Assembly: GCA_021129875.1 (NCBI GenBank)
Contig: JAJOKK010000195.1
Location: 1 to 5,480, forward strand
Direction of reading: 5' to 3'
Source: Candidatus Bipolaricaulota bacterium
Lineage (GTDB): Bacteria > Bipolaricaulota > Bipolaricaulia > UBA7950 > UBA9294
Length of the DNA stretch: 5,480 bases
Below the pieces are notes generated by a model. It saw only the letters and a program-made list of their open reading frames with translations, was not told the origin of the DNA and did no database searches. Shown one piece after another: positions 1-4,177 of this stretch. Position 1 is the first letter of the stretch. The number at the start of each line of letters is the position of its first letter. The position numbers and the translations under genes are program-made.

Positions 1-59
1 CCCCCCGAGACGGTGAAAGCTTCTGTTCTACAGGGAAAAGAGGTTTGTGTAACAGCCTG
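1..59. repeat. Left arm of 59-bp imperfect inverted repeat
   Basis: The reverse complement of these 59 bases aligns without gaps to 5389-5447 with 52 of 59 identical by hand count. The outermost 22 bases (CCCCCCGAGACGG then TGAAAGCTT) are fully conserved. The repeat starts at the first base of the window, so it may extend further left. The inner end reads AACAGCCTG, and the partner arm carries TTTTGCAACAGCC in this orientation, a sequence style I associate with ends of some insertion sequences; that resemblance is from memory and weak. No transposase lies between the arms. It could be two inverted copies of a short dispersed element (MITE-like) or the ends of a larger element. Confidence 0.8.
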
Positions 60-93
60 ATAGGCGCTCCAAATTGGGCCGGCGACTCGAGCT

Positions 94-122
94 TTGACAG
101 CGGCCAAACCGCCGGCTATAAT
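94..122 (+). promoter_or_regulatory. Consensus sigma70-type promoter of rplM
   Basis: A perfect -35 box TTGACA (94-99) and a perfect -10 box TATAAT (117-122) are separated by 17 bp, the optimal spacing. Transcription should start near 129, giving a leader of about 43 nt with AAGGAG at 157-162, nine bases before the rplM start. Such a fully consensus promoter fits constitutive high-level expression of a ribosomal protein gene. It begins 35 bp inside the left inverted repeat. Confidence 0.85.
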
Positions 123-171
123 TAGACACTCATTACATCGATCGACGAACTTTTTCAAGGAGCTATAGAGC

Positions 172-612
172 ATGCACCGGACTTTTGTGGCGAAGAACGA
201 AGAGTTAGGGACGGCCTGGAATCGCGATTGGCACGTGATCAATGCCGAGGGGAAAAGACTCGGACGAATGGCGAGCGAGATCGCTGTGCTCCTCCAAGGG
301 AAGCATAAGCCGATCTACACACCACACGTCGATACCGGGGACTACGTCGTGGTCATCAACGCAGAAAAGATCGTGCTGACGGGGAACAAGTGGGACCAGA
401 AGCTCTATCAACGCCACAGTGGGTACATCGGTGGGCTGAAGGAGATCCCTTACCGCCGCCTGATCGAGCGGCGCCCCACCCTTCCGGTGCGCGAGGCTGT
501 CCGCCGTATGCTCCCCAAGAACATCCTTGGACGCCGTATGCTGCGAAAGCTCAAGGTCTATGCCGGTCCGGTGCATCCACATAGCGCACAGCAGCCGAAC
601 GAGATCGATTGA
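172..612 (+). CDS. rplM: 50S ribosomal protein L13 (uL13)
   Basis: This encodes uL13, an early-assembling protein of the large ribosomal subunit that binds 23S rRNA. The 146-aa product is close to the usual bacterial length of about 142-150. Family landmarks are visible in order: RTFVAKNEE at the N terminus, WHVINAEGKRLGRMAS (about residues 20-35), GKHKPIYTPHVDTGDYVVVINAEKI (about 43-67), HSGYIGGLKE (about 82-91), and the C-terminal block AVRRMLPKN, LGRRML, LKVYAGPVHPH. The ATG at 172 has AAGGAG nine bases upstream and a consensus promoter. rpsI (S9), the usual next gene in an rplM-rpsI operon, is absent: the sequence after the stop is non-coding for about 1 kb. The gene thus appears monocistronic here. 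Identification is firm from the sequence; that the gene is separated from rpsI elsewhere in the genome is inferred. Confidence 0.98.
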   Translation: MHRTFVAKNEELGTAWNRDWHVINAEGKRLGRMASEIAVLLQGKHKPIYTPHVDTGDYVVVINAEKIVLTGNKWDQKLYQRHSGYIGGLKEIPYRRLIERRPTLPVREAVRRMLPKNILGRRMLRKLKVYAGPVHPHSAQQPNEID

Positions 613-675
613 GGAAGCGGGGAAGCGGTGTTGGGTTTTGAGTGTTGGGTTTTGGGTTAAAACCAGGGGGACTGA

Positions 676-700
676 AGGTTAAGGGTCGAACCTAAAATTT
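676..700 (+). terminator. Possible weak rplM terminator
   Basis: A 5-bp stem AGGTT (676-680) / AACCT (689-693) with an 8-base loop is followed by AAAATTTT. The stem is short and the T run has only four residues, so this is at best a weak intrinsic terminator. It is the only candidate I found within 100 bases after rplM. Confidence 0.25.
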
Positions 701-940
701 TCCTGTGTTCCTCCTGCCCAGCAGAACCTGTCGTGCAACCATTAACCTCTCCTGAGGTTCGCCTGCAACCTTAATTATTGGTTTTGAGTGTTTTATCATT
801 GCTAGCAAATCCACAGACTTGCTGGCTTATGAGATAGCCGCAGTTCGGACGCACGCCTTTGCCTCCCTTTCCGTTCTTCGTGTCCTTCATCCGTTCTTCG
901 TGGTGAATTCTTTGCGACCTCCGGCCCGCGCGAATTGAAA

Positions 941-1008
941 CCACTATCCACTACCCACTCTAACCTCTACCTCTATCTCTATCTCTATCCACTATCCACT
1001 ATCCACTG
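941..1008. repeat. Pyrimidine-rich microsatellite (CTATCCA / CTCTAT units)
   Basis: The + strand is an almost pure pyrimidine-plus-A tract built of CCACTATCCACTA, CTCTATCTCTATCTCTATC and three successive ATCCACT units. It lies in the long gap between rplM and the first riboswitch and encodes nothing obvious. Such tracts vary in copy number by slippage. Confidence 0.75.
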
Positions 1009-1071
1009 CAGTCTACCCTGCTTCCAAGGGTGCTGCTGGATAGCTGATGTCTAAAACAATCCGATATGAGG

Positions 1072-1082
1072 TATATTATAAG
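1072..1082 (+). promoter_or_regulatory. Possible -10 region upstream of first riboswitch
   Basis: The AT-rich string TATATTATAAG stands out in GC-richer surroundings and contains TATATT, TATTAT and TATAAG, each near the -10 consensus. It lies about 180 bases before the first aptamer. I find no good -35 box 16-18 bases upstream, unlike the second riboswitch, which has a perfect promoter. A TTGACA at 1092-1097 has no matching -10 box. The true start could be elsewhere. Confidence 0.25.
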
Positions 1083-1213
1083 CGTAGGTCATTGACAAGT
1101 GAACCGAGAAGCAACAGCAACAATCCCTTGGGATTGAATCCCCTCGAGAAGACGGGGCGCCGGATCTATCGGGCATCTCTCCTTCTCGGGGCTTATCCAT
1201 ATCGATTTTAAAG

Positions 1214-1238
1214 ATTGCAGCGGACGGTCCGCTGCAAT
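1214..1238. other. 25-base near-perfect palindrome before riboswitch 1
   Basis: The arms ATTGCAGCGGAC (1214-1225) and GTCCGCTGCAAT (1227-1238) are perfect 12-bp complements around a single central G. As RNA it would form a stable hairpin with a few central bases opened as the loop. No T run follows on the + strand, so an intrinsic terminator in that direction is unlikely. It could be a repressor or activator operator, or a structural insulator in the leader just upstream of the aptamer. Confidence 0.55.
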
Positions 1239-1340
1239 GCAGCATATCCTCAACACGAGAAGCATCCTACAAAAGGCAAACCACTCGAAAGGGTGGGACG
1301 CAAAGCTTCGGACCTTACTAGGCAGCGCTCTTCACGAGCA

Positions 1341-1532
1341 CTGTGATAAGGGCAAACCGGGAGTGATTCCGGGACGCAAAGCCACGGGTCTTTTGGGTTT
1401 GTTGGGTTCGTTGAGTTCGTTGAGTTCGTTGGGTTAAGCGGACTTCATGCGAACTGCAGCAGAGAGAACTCAGGAAACCACGATGAACATCATCGATGAG
1501 CATCATTGATAAAGATCGCCGGGCTGCCGCAG
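1341..1532 (+). ncRNA. Inner c-di-GMP-I aptamer nested in leader 1
   Basis: This is a second complete GEMM-I aptamer. P1 has GGGCAAACC (1350-1358), a GTGA GNRA loop (1363-1366) and GGGACGCAAAGCC (1371-1383). P2 pairs GGTCTTT (1387-1393) with AAAGATC (1511-1517), followed by the canonical 3' half GCCGGGCTGCCG (1518-1529) with the C92-equivalent cytosine. A closing helix CTGTG (1341-1345) / CGCAG (1528-1532) is possible. The distal P2 arm is unusually long (about 117 bases) and contains 9-base tandem repeats. The whole unit lies between the two strands of the outer aptamer's P2 helix. Individual motifs are very close to the GEMM-I consensus, so identification as c-di-GMP-I is strong; its position inside another aptamer is my structural reading. 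Confidence 0.88.
1395..1435 (+). repeat. 9-base tandem repeat (GRGTTYGTT) in inner P2 arm
   Basis: Units GGGTTTGTT, GGGTTCGTT, GAGTTCGTT, GAGTTCGTT and a partial GGGTT run head to tail. They sit in the 5' strand of the extended inner P2 arm. GAGTTC units can pair with GAACTC (1466-1471) or GAACT (1451-1455), giving alternative registers. Copy number could change by slippage without disrupting the ligand core. Confidence 0.85.
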
Positions 1533-1553
1533 CAACCGGCATAACGCCGTATG

Positions 1554-1602
1554 CCTAATGGTAGCCGAGCCACTAGGTGCGCTCGAACAAATCATTAGGA
1601 GG
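1554..1602 (+). promoter_or_regulatory. Translational expression platform of riboswitch 1
   Basis: CCTAATGGT (1554-1562), the 3' strand of outer P2, can instead pair with ATCATTAGG (1591-1599), nine consecutive pairs including one G-U. That second strand overlaps the Shine-Dalgarno AGGAGG (1597-1602), nine bases before the ATG at 1612. The two pairings are mutually exclusive. Ligand-stabilised P2 would release the ribosome binding site, so the predicted logic is ON with c-di-GMP. A further hairpin GGCATA (1538-1543) / TATGCC (1550-1555) competes for the same strand. Confidence 0.65.
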
Positions 1603-1611
1603 TGCTTTTCA

Positions 1612-2031
1612 ATGAGGATGAACAAACTTGTAGTAGGCATGTTGGTGTTGGCTTTGGTAGTGAGCGTGGTGGGAATGGTCGGATTCGCCAGCCAGTCGTC
1701 CGCAAGGGCGGACAGCAGGGTCACCTGGACGGTCCAGAGGTTTATCGAACTGAGAATCAACAGTAACAACTTTGACTTCGGGGCGATAGCCTCCGGGCTG
1801 GATACAATCACCCGTGAGCGAGTTCACACTCTCTCCATCTCCAGTAACACCCGGTGGGTGCTCACCTTCGCTGTAAGCGGAAGGGGAAGCGATCATCTGG
1901 GAGTCAGGCTGTCAGCGAGCCAGGGTAACGACAATGGTACAGTAACCGTTGACTACACCCTGAGCAACCTTCGCAAGATGGATCCGGGCAACTATTCCGT
2001 CACGGTAACTTATACCGTCACTACCAGATAG
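1612..2031 (+). CDS. Small exported beta-rich protein under riboswitch 1
   Basis: I do not recognise a named family. The 139-aa product starts at ATG 1612, nine bases after AGGAGG; an in-frame ATG at 1558 lies inside the riboswitch and is rejected, and ATG 1618 is a poorer alternative. A Sec signal peptide is clear: MRMNK, a hydrophobic core to about residue 26, and an ARA cleavage site at 31-33. The mature part of about 106 residues alternates hydrophobic and polar residues as in a beta sandwich. It contains FDFGAI (54-59), SNTRWVLTFAVSG (78-90) and the ending DPGNYSVTVTYTVTTR (124-139). The G(T/A)I motif and PGxYxVTVxYTVT ending recur in the proteins at 2571 and 3167, so these look like diverged relatives. 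It has no cysteines in the mature chain and no C-terminal anchor. A secreted or surface structural subunit is my best inference. It appears monocistronic, with a strong hairpin after the stop. Confidence 0.9.
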   Translation: MRMNKLVVGMLVLALVVSVVGMVGFASQSSARADSRVTWTVQRFIELRINSNNFDFGAIASGLDTITRERVHTLSISSNTRWVLTFAVSGRGSDHLGVRLSASQGNDNGTVTVDYTLSNLRKMDPGNYSVTVTYTVTTR

Positions 2032-2042
2032 GCAAAAGTTGG

Positions 2043-2082
2043 GGTTAACGGGTCGGCGGGTACGCTCGCCGGCCCGTTGACC
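2043..2082 (+). terminator. Strong hairpin after the 139-aa gene
   Basis: GGTTAACGGG (2043-2052) pairs with CCCGTTGACC (2073-2082), and CGGCG (2054-2058) pairs with CGCCG (2067-2071), with one T-G between the segments and an 8-base loop. This makes about 15-16 bp starting 11 bases after the stop codon. No U tract follows, so it is not a textbook intrinsic terminator. It may still terminate, protect the 3' end, or stop read-through into the next promoter. Confidence 0.5.
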
Positions 2083-2169
2083 ACCCGTTCTCGGTTCACA
2101 AGGTCGATGACAGAACAGAAGCGCCCAGATAGCCGCTGTACACGGCGGAACATTCGCTTTAACTCGGAC

Positions 2170-2197
2170 TTGACATAACCTGTATTCGGTGTATAAT
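2170..2197 (+). promoter_or_regulatory. Consensus promoter of riboswitch 2 and the operon
   Basis: TTGACA (2170-2175) and TATAAT (2192-2197), both perfect, are 16 bp apart. The predicted start near 2204 gives a leader of about 367 nt before the ATG at 2571, long enough to hold the whole nested riboswitch. With such a strong promoter, control is likely to be exerted mainly after initiation, through the riboswitch. Confidence 0.85.
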
Positions 2198-2297
2198 GTA
2201 AGTAATAAAAATCCGGGCATAATGAAAAAGACGAGTGAACTCGGAGGTGGTATAGCGGGAAAAAAGTGGCACACTGTACAAGATTGACTGTTGGGCC

Positions 2298-2544
2298 TCT
2301 TGAAAGGACCAAAGGGCAAACCGTCCGAAAGGGCGGGACGCAAAGCTACGGCCTTAATGGGTATGAACGAAAAGGCAACCCAGGAGTGATCCTGTGGGCG
2401 CAAAGCCACGAGTCTTTCGGAATTACAGGGTTCATTGTGTTCTTATAGTTCATTGAGTTGAAGAGCAACGAACCCTGAAACCGCGGAAAGATTGTCGGGC
2501 TACCGTAGTCTACCTAATGGTGGCAGAGCTGCAGGTGCTCAAGA
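2298..2544 (+). ncRNA. Outer c-di-GMP-I aptamer, leader 2
   Basis: The P1 hairpin has GGGCAAACC (2314-2322), a GAAA loop (2327-2330) and GGGACGCAAAGC (2335-2346), all GEMM-I consensus with the G20 equivalent. Closing pairs: TCTTGA (2298-2303) with TCAAGA (2539-2544) and ACC (2308-2310) with GGT (2534-2536); an alternative uses TTGGGC (2291-2296). P2 pairs GCC (2351-2353) with GGT (2519-2521) and GGGTA (2359-2363) with TACCT (2511-2515), around an internal loop TTAAT opposite AAT. The 3' half GGTGGCAGAGCTGC resembles the canonical GGUAGCCGGGUUGCC and retains the C92 equivalent. Compared with leader 1 the helices change by compensation (AGGCA/TGCCT becomes GGGTA/TACCT; CGAG/CTCG becomes TCTTGA/TCAAGA), supporting the fold. 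Confidence 0.75.
2365..2510 (+). ncRNA. Inner c-di-GMP-I-like aptamer nested in leader 2
   Basis: The second P1 hairpin reads GGCAACC (2374-2380), CAGGA GTGA TCCTG (2381-2394), then TGGGCGCAAAGCC (2395-2407). Relative to consensus it lacks one A of CAAACC and the A of GGGACGC, while the G20 and A47 equivalents remain. P2 pairs AGTCTTTC (2411-2418) with GAAAGATT (2486-2493). It is extended by CAGGGTTCATTG (2426-2437) with CAACGAACCCTG (2466-2477), 11 of 12 paired. The 3' half GTCGGGCTACCG (2494-2505) is canonical. Possible closing pairs are GAACG (2365-2369) with CGT plus TC (2504-2510). The unit lies within the outer P2, as in leader 1. Ligand affinity may be altered by the two missing adenines. 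Confidence 0.8.
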
Positions 2545-2561
2545 AAAAAACCATTAGGAGG
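2513..2561 (+). promoter_or_regulatory. Translational expression platform of riboswitch 2
   Basis: CCTAATGGT (2513-2521) is the exact complement of ACCATTAGG (2550-2558), which overlaps the Shine-Dalgarno AGGAGG (2556-2561). The ATG at 2571 is nine bases later, the same spacing as at the first gene. CCTAATGGT is also the 3' strand of outer P2, so P2 and the sequestering stem exclude each other. This predicts translation ON when the outer aptamer is bound. Confidence 0.7.
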
Positions 2562-2570
2562 TACTTTAAA

Positions 2571-3107
2571 ATGAAGAGGCTTTTAGTATTAACATTGGCA
2601 GTATGTGTGGTATTGGGAACGGGGATCATGGCCACAGGGGCTGTTGCTCGCGCCCACGGCACGCTGCCGCTGACGGCAACCCTGGCGCCGATCGTCAGTT
2701 GGAACTCGGTCGGCTGGATTATCCTGCATATTCCGACCGCGGATATGGCAGTCGGTCTGGGGACGATCGGCCCGGATTTATTTGATCCGGTCACAGAAAT
2801 CTGGAGCCCGCTCACCTCGACCCCGAGGAACGCCTGGGTGATCGCTAACGTCGGGTTTACCCTGACAGTGACCGCGGCGAGCGCCGGACCGATGCCAGCC
2901 GATCTAACACGGTTCCAAATGATCGGTGGCGATGTTGCGGCCTTTACGGCGGTCCCGGCGCTCCCGGCTGCAGGGCTGACACTGGCAACCAGTGCCACCG
3001 GTGCGTTTCTTCGGATCATCGACATTCAATACCAGTACGTGCCGAGCTGGGCGGATGCCCCCGGCGTCTACGCGGTGACGGTCACCTACACTGTTACCGC
3101 CCCGTAA
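2571..3107 (+). CDS. Exported beta-domain protein, first gene of operon
   Basis: No named family is recognised. The start is ATG 2571 (AGGAGG nine bases upstream); an in-frame ATG at 2517 is inside the riboswitch and is rejected. The 178-aa product has a Sec signal peptide: MKR, hydrophobic residues 4-25, and likely cleavage after ARA at 26-28. The mature chain shows VGLGTIGPDLFDP (61-73), a GFTLTVTAAS strand (95-104), DLTRFQMIGGD (111-121), FTAVP (125-129) and the ending YQYVPSW, DAPGVYAVTVTYTVTAP (162-178). These motifs match domain 1 of the next protein (LGTIDSA, DLSRFSWRGGD, TTFPAVG, PGDYALTLRYRVS), so both probably share one beta-sandwich fold. It has no mature cysteines and no anchor. 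Being first after a riboswitch and strong promoter suggests the most abundant subunit of a secreted or surface structure; this is inference. WxL-type or pilus-subunit relationships are possible but not shown. Confidence 0.92.
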   Translation: MKRLLVLTLAVCVVLGTGIMATGAVARAHGTLPLTATLAPIVSWNSVGWIILHIPTADMAVGLGTIGPDLFDPVTEIWSPLTSTPRNAWVIANVGFTLTVTAASAGPMPADLTRFQMIGGDVAAFTAVPALPAAGLTLATSATGAFLRIIDIQYQYVPSWADAPGVYAVTVTYTVTAP

Positions 3108-3126
3108 CCGGCGCGAAGAATATAAA

Positions 3127-3155
3127 GCGGGCCGGTCCGATAAGGGCCGTCCCGC
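3127..3155 (+). other. Intercistronic hairpin before the two-domain gene
   Basis: GCGGG (3127-3131) pairs with CCCGC (3151-3155) and CGGTCC (3133-3138) with GGGCCG (3144-3149), with one C-T mismatch between and a GATAA loop. The 11-bp stem ends 11 bases before the ATG at 3167 and has no T run, so it is not a classical terminator. It may lower translation or transcription of the downstream genes, or protect the upstream message from 3' decay. Confidence 0.6.
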
Positions 3156-3166
3156 CATCCTAAAAA

Positions 3167-4123
3167 ATGAACCATTTATTGGGTCTTATCCTCATCCTTC
3201 TCCTCGCCTCCCCGGTCGCCCTGTTTGCCGGGACAAGCTGCAATGACTTTTGGGGGATGGATGAAACGTGCATCACGGTCCATCCAGAGCTCAATCTGGG
3301 AACGATCGATTCGGCCACTTTTCAGGATCCCACCCCGCAGGGCGGCGGGTTCTTTGCGGTGTTGGAATCGCTCGGCAACGGAGTGACGGTTGTTCGTACC
3401 AGCACATTCGCGATGACGTGGCTCCTGGAGGTGCAGGTCGTATCGGCCTCGCCGCTGGTCGATCTGTCGCGATTCTCATGGCGGGGGGGCGATCAGACCT
3501 CCTACACTACGTTCCCTGCTGTGGGGGTCTGGATGAGGGTCGCCTCGGGAAGGAGCATTGACTCGACCGACACTTTCTCGATCGATTATCGCTATCAGCC
3601 CACGGTGAACGACCCTCCCGGCGATTATGCACTGACGCTCCGTTACCGGGTCAGTCTGTTCTGGTGGTTTTTGGTGAACCCGGTCTACTCGGTGCACCAC
3701 GATGTGTCACTCTCTTGGAACGCCCTCACCTGGCTCGTGCTCGCCGTGCACGACCCGGTCGACCTGGGGACGATCGACTCCGCGATCTTCGATATCGATC
3801 ATGGATTCTCCAGCTTGGAGAGTTTTGGAAACCAGGTCTTCGTCATCAGCAACTCCCCTAATGGGTGGGAGGTTGTACTCGGGGTCGCATCGACCTCAGC
3901 TCCGCCCGGGTTCCAGGGAGACCTGCTGGCCGATCTGTACTGGCGGATCGATGAGGGAACCTATCACTCCGCCATCGGCCTGGATATGGCGCCGGTGCTC
4001 GTTGCAAGCCGACCCGCAGCCGGAAGCGCGGTCCTCACCTTCGACTTCCGCTACCAGGTCGATACAGATGACATCCCCGGCGCCTACACGGTGACGTTGC
4101 GGTACACCGCCACCGCAAGATAA
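3167..4123 (+). CDS. Exported protein with two tandem beta domains
   Basis: The 318-aa product has no family name I can assign. A signal peptide is evident: hydrophobic residues 4-20 with likely cleavage after LFA near residue 21. Two homologous domains follow. Domain 1 (about 36-163) has LGTIDSATF (44-52), ESLGNGV (67-73), TWLLEVQVVS (84-93), DLSRFSWRGGD (99-109) and DPPGDYALTLRYRVS (149-163). Domain 2 (about 180-318) has LGTIDSAIF (200-208), ESFGNQV (218-224), GWEVVLGVAS and IPGAYTVTLRYTATAR (303-318). The period is about 155 residues. Two cysteines (25 and 35) near the mature N terminus could form a disulfide; no lipobox is seen. The ATG at 3167 lacks a recognisable Shine-Dalgarno and lies just after a stable hairpin, hinting at low or coupled translation. 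A two-domain minor subunit or adaptor alongside the single-domain protein at 2571 would fit, but this is inference. Confidence 0.92.
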   Translation: MNHLLGLILILLLASPVALFAGTSCNDFWGMDETCITVHPELNLGTIDSATFQDPTPQGGGFFAVLESLGNGVTVVRTSTFAMTWLLEVQVVSASPLVDLSRFSWRGGDQTSYTTFPAVGVWMRVASGRSIDSTDTFSIDYRYQPTVNDPPGDYALTLRYRVSLFWWFLVNPVYSVHHDVSLSWNALTWLVLAVHDPVDLGTIDSAIFDIDHGFSSLESFGNQVFVISNSPNGWEVVLGVASTSAPPGFQGDLLADLYWRIDEGTYHSAIGLDMAPVLVASRPAAGSAVLTFDFRYQVDTDDIPGAYTVTLRYTATAR

Positions 4124-4177
4124 CCCCTCGTCTAACCGGCCTTGATACAAGGAATAATCTATTTATGGAGGTGTGCG

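Larger units (their letters stand above)
613..1255. other. Gene-free intergenic stretch with simple repeats
   Basis: I see no credible gene here: open frames are short, lack ribosome binding sites and resemble no protein I know. The stretch holds two copies of GTGTTGGGTTTTG (628-640, 642-654), with a related GGTTTTGAGTG near 780. It also holds small hairpins, for example AACCTC TCCT GAGGTT at 744-759, and two copies of CCGTTCTTCGTG (871-882, 891-902). A CTATCC-type microsatellite (941-1008) follows. Further hairpins occur at 1122-1135, 1140-1191 and 1214-1238. The last part (roughly 1080-1255) is probably transcribed leader of the first riboswitch. No tRNA or rRNA was recognised. Confidence 0.6.
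1256..1585 (+). ncRNA. Outer c-di-GMP-I (GEMM-I) riboswitch aptamer, leader 1
   Basis: The P1 hairpin carries GGCAAACC (1275-1282), a GAAA tetraloop (1287-1290) and GGGACGCAAAGC (1295-1306), the GEMM-I signature. The G before CAAACC (G20 equivalent) argues for c-di-GMP rather than cGAMP. My pairing of the rest: closing helix CGAG plus GCA(T)CCTA (1256-1269) with TAGGTGC plus CTCG (1574-1585). The P2 arm pairs ACC (1312-1314) with GGT (1560-1562) and AGGCA (1320-1324) with TGCCT (1552-1556). Between these lies an internal loop, TTACT opposite AAT, placed like a GAAA tetraloop receptor. The 3' half GGTAGCCGAGCCAC resembles the canonical GGUAGCCGGGUUGCC and keeps the ligand-contacting C (C92 equivalent). 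A second aptamer occupies the distal part of P2. Confidence 0.75.

Noticed and set aside
205..582. Minus-strand open frame inside rplM
   Set aside because: It is a shadow of a highly conserved ribosomal protein gene, with no family resemblance.
1275..1383. Two complete GEMM-I aptamers simply in series
   Set aside because: Between the first and second P1 hairpins there is no convincing GGGUUGCC-type 3' half. AGGCAGCGCTCTTCACGAGC gives only a loose match, while strands after the inner aptamer pair well with the first hairpin's flanks in both leaders. It stays the main alternative.
1395..1435. CRISPR-like repeat array
   Set aside because: The 9-base units are contiguous with no spacers, and no cas gene is present.
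1237..1437. Small + strand open frame of 66 codons
   Set aside because: It lies across the GEMM-I aptamers, its C terminus is the translated GAGTTCGTT repeat, and it has no ribosome binding site.
1256..1585. GEMM-Ib (3',3'-cGAMP) specificity
   Set aside because: All four P1 hairpins have G, not A, at the position before CAAACC (or CAACC), which points to c-di-GMP.
1558..1611. Upstream in-frame ATG extending the 139-aa protein (and likewise 2517 for the 178-aa protein)
   Set aside because: These ATGs are part of the CCTAATGG strand of the riboswitch. The AGGAGG site nine bases before 1612 and 2571 and the position of the signal peptides fix the later starts.
1912..2409. Minus-strand open frame of 165 codons across promoter and riboswitch 2
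   Set aside because: It runs through the end of the 139-aa gene, a strong hairpin, a consensus promoter and the riboswitch. The product looks like random translation.
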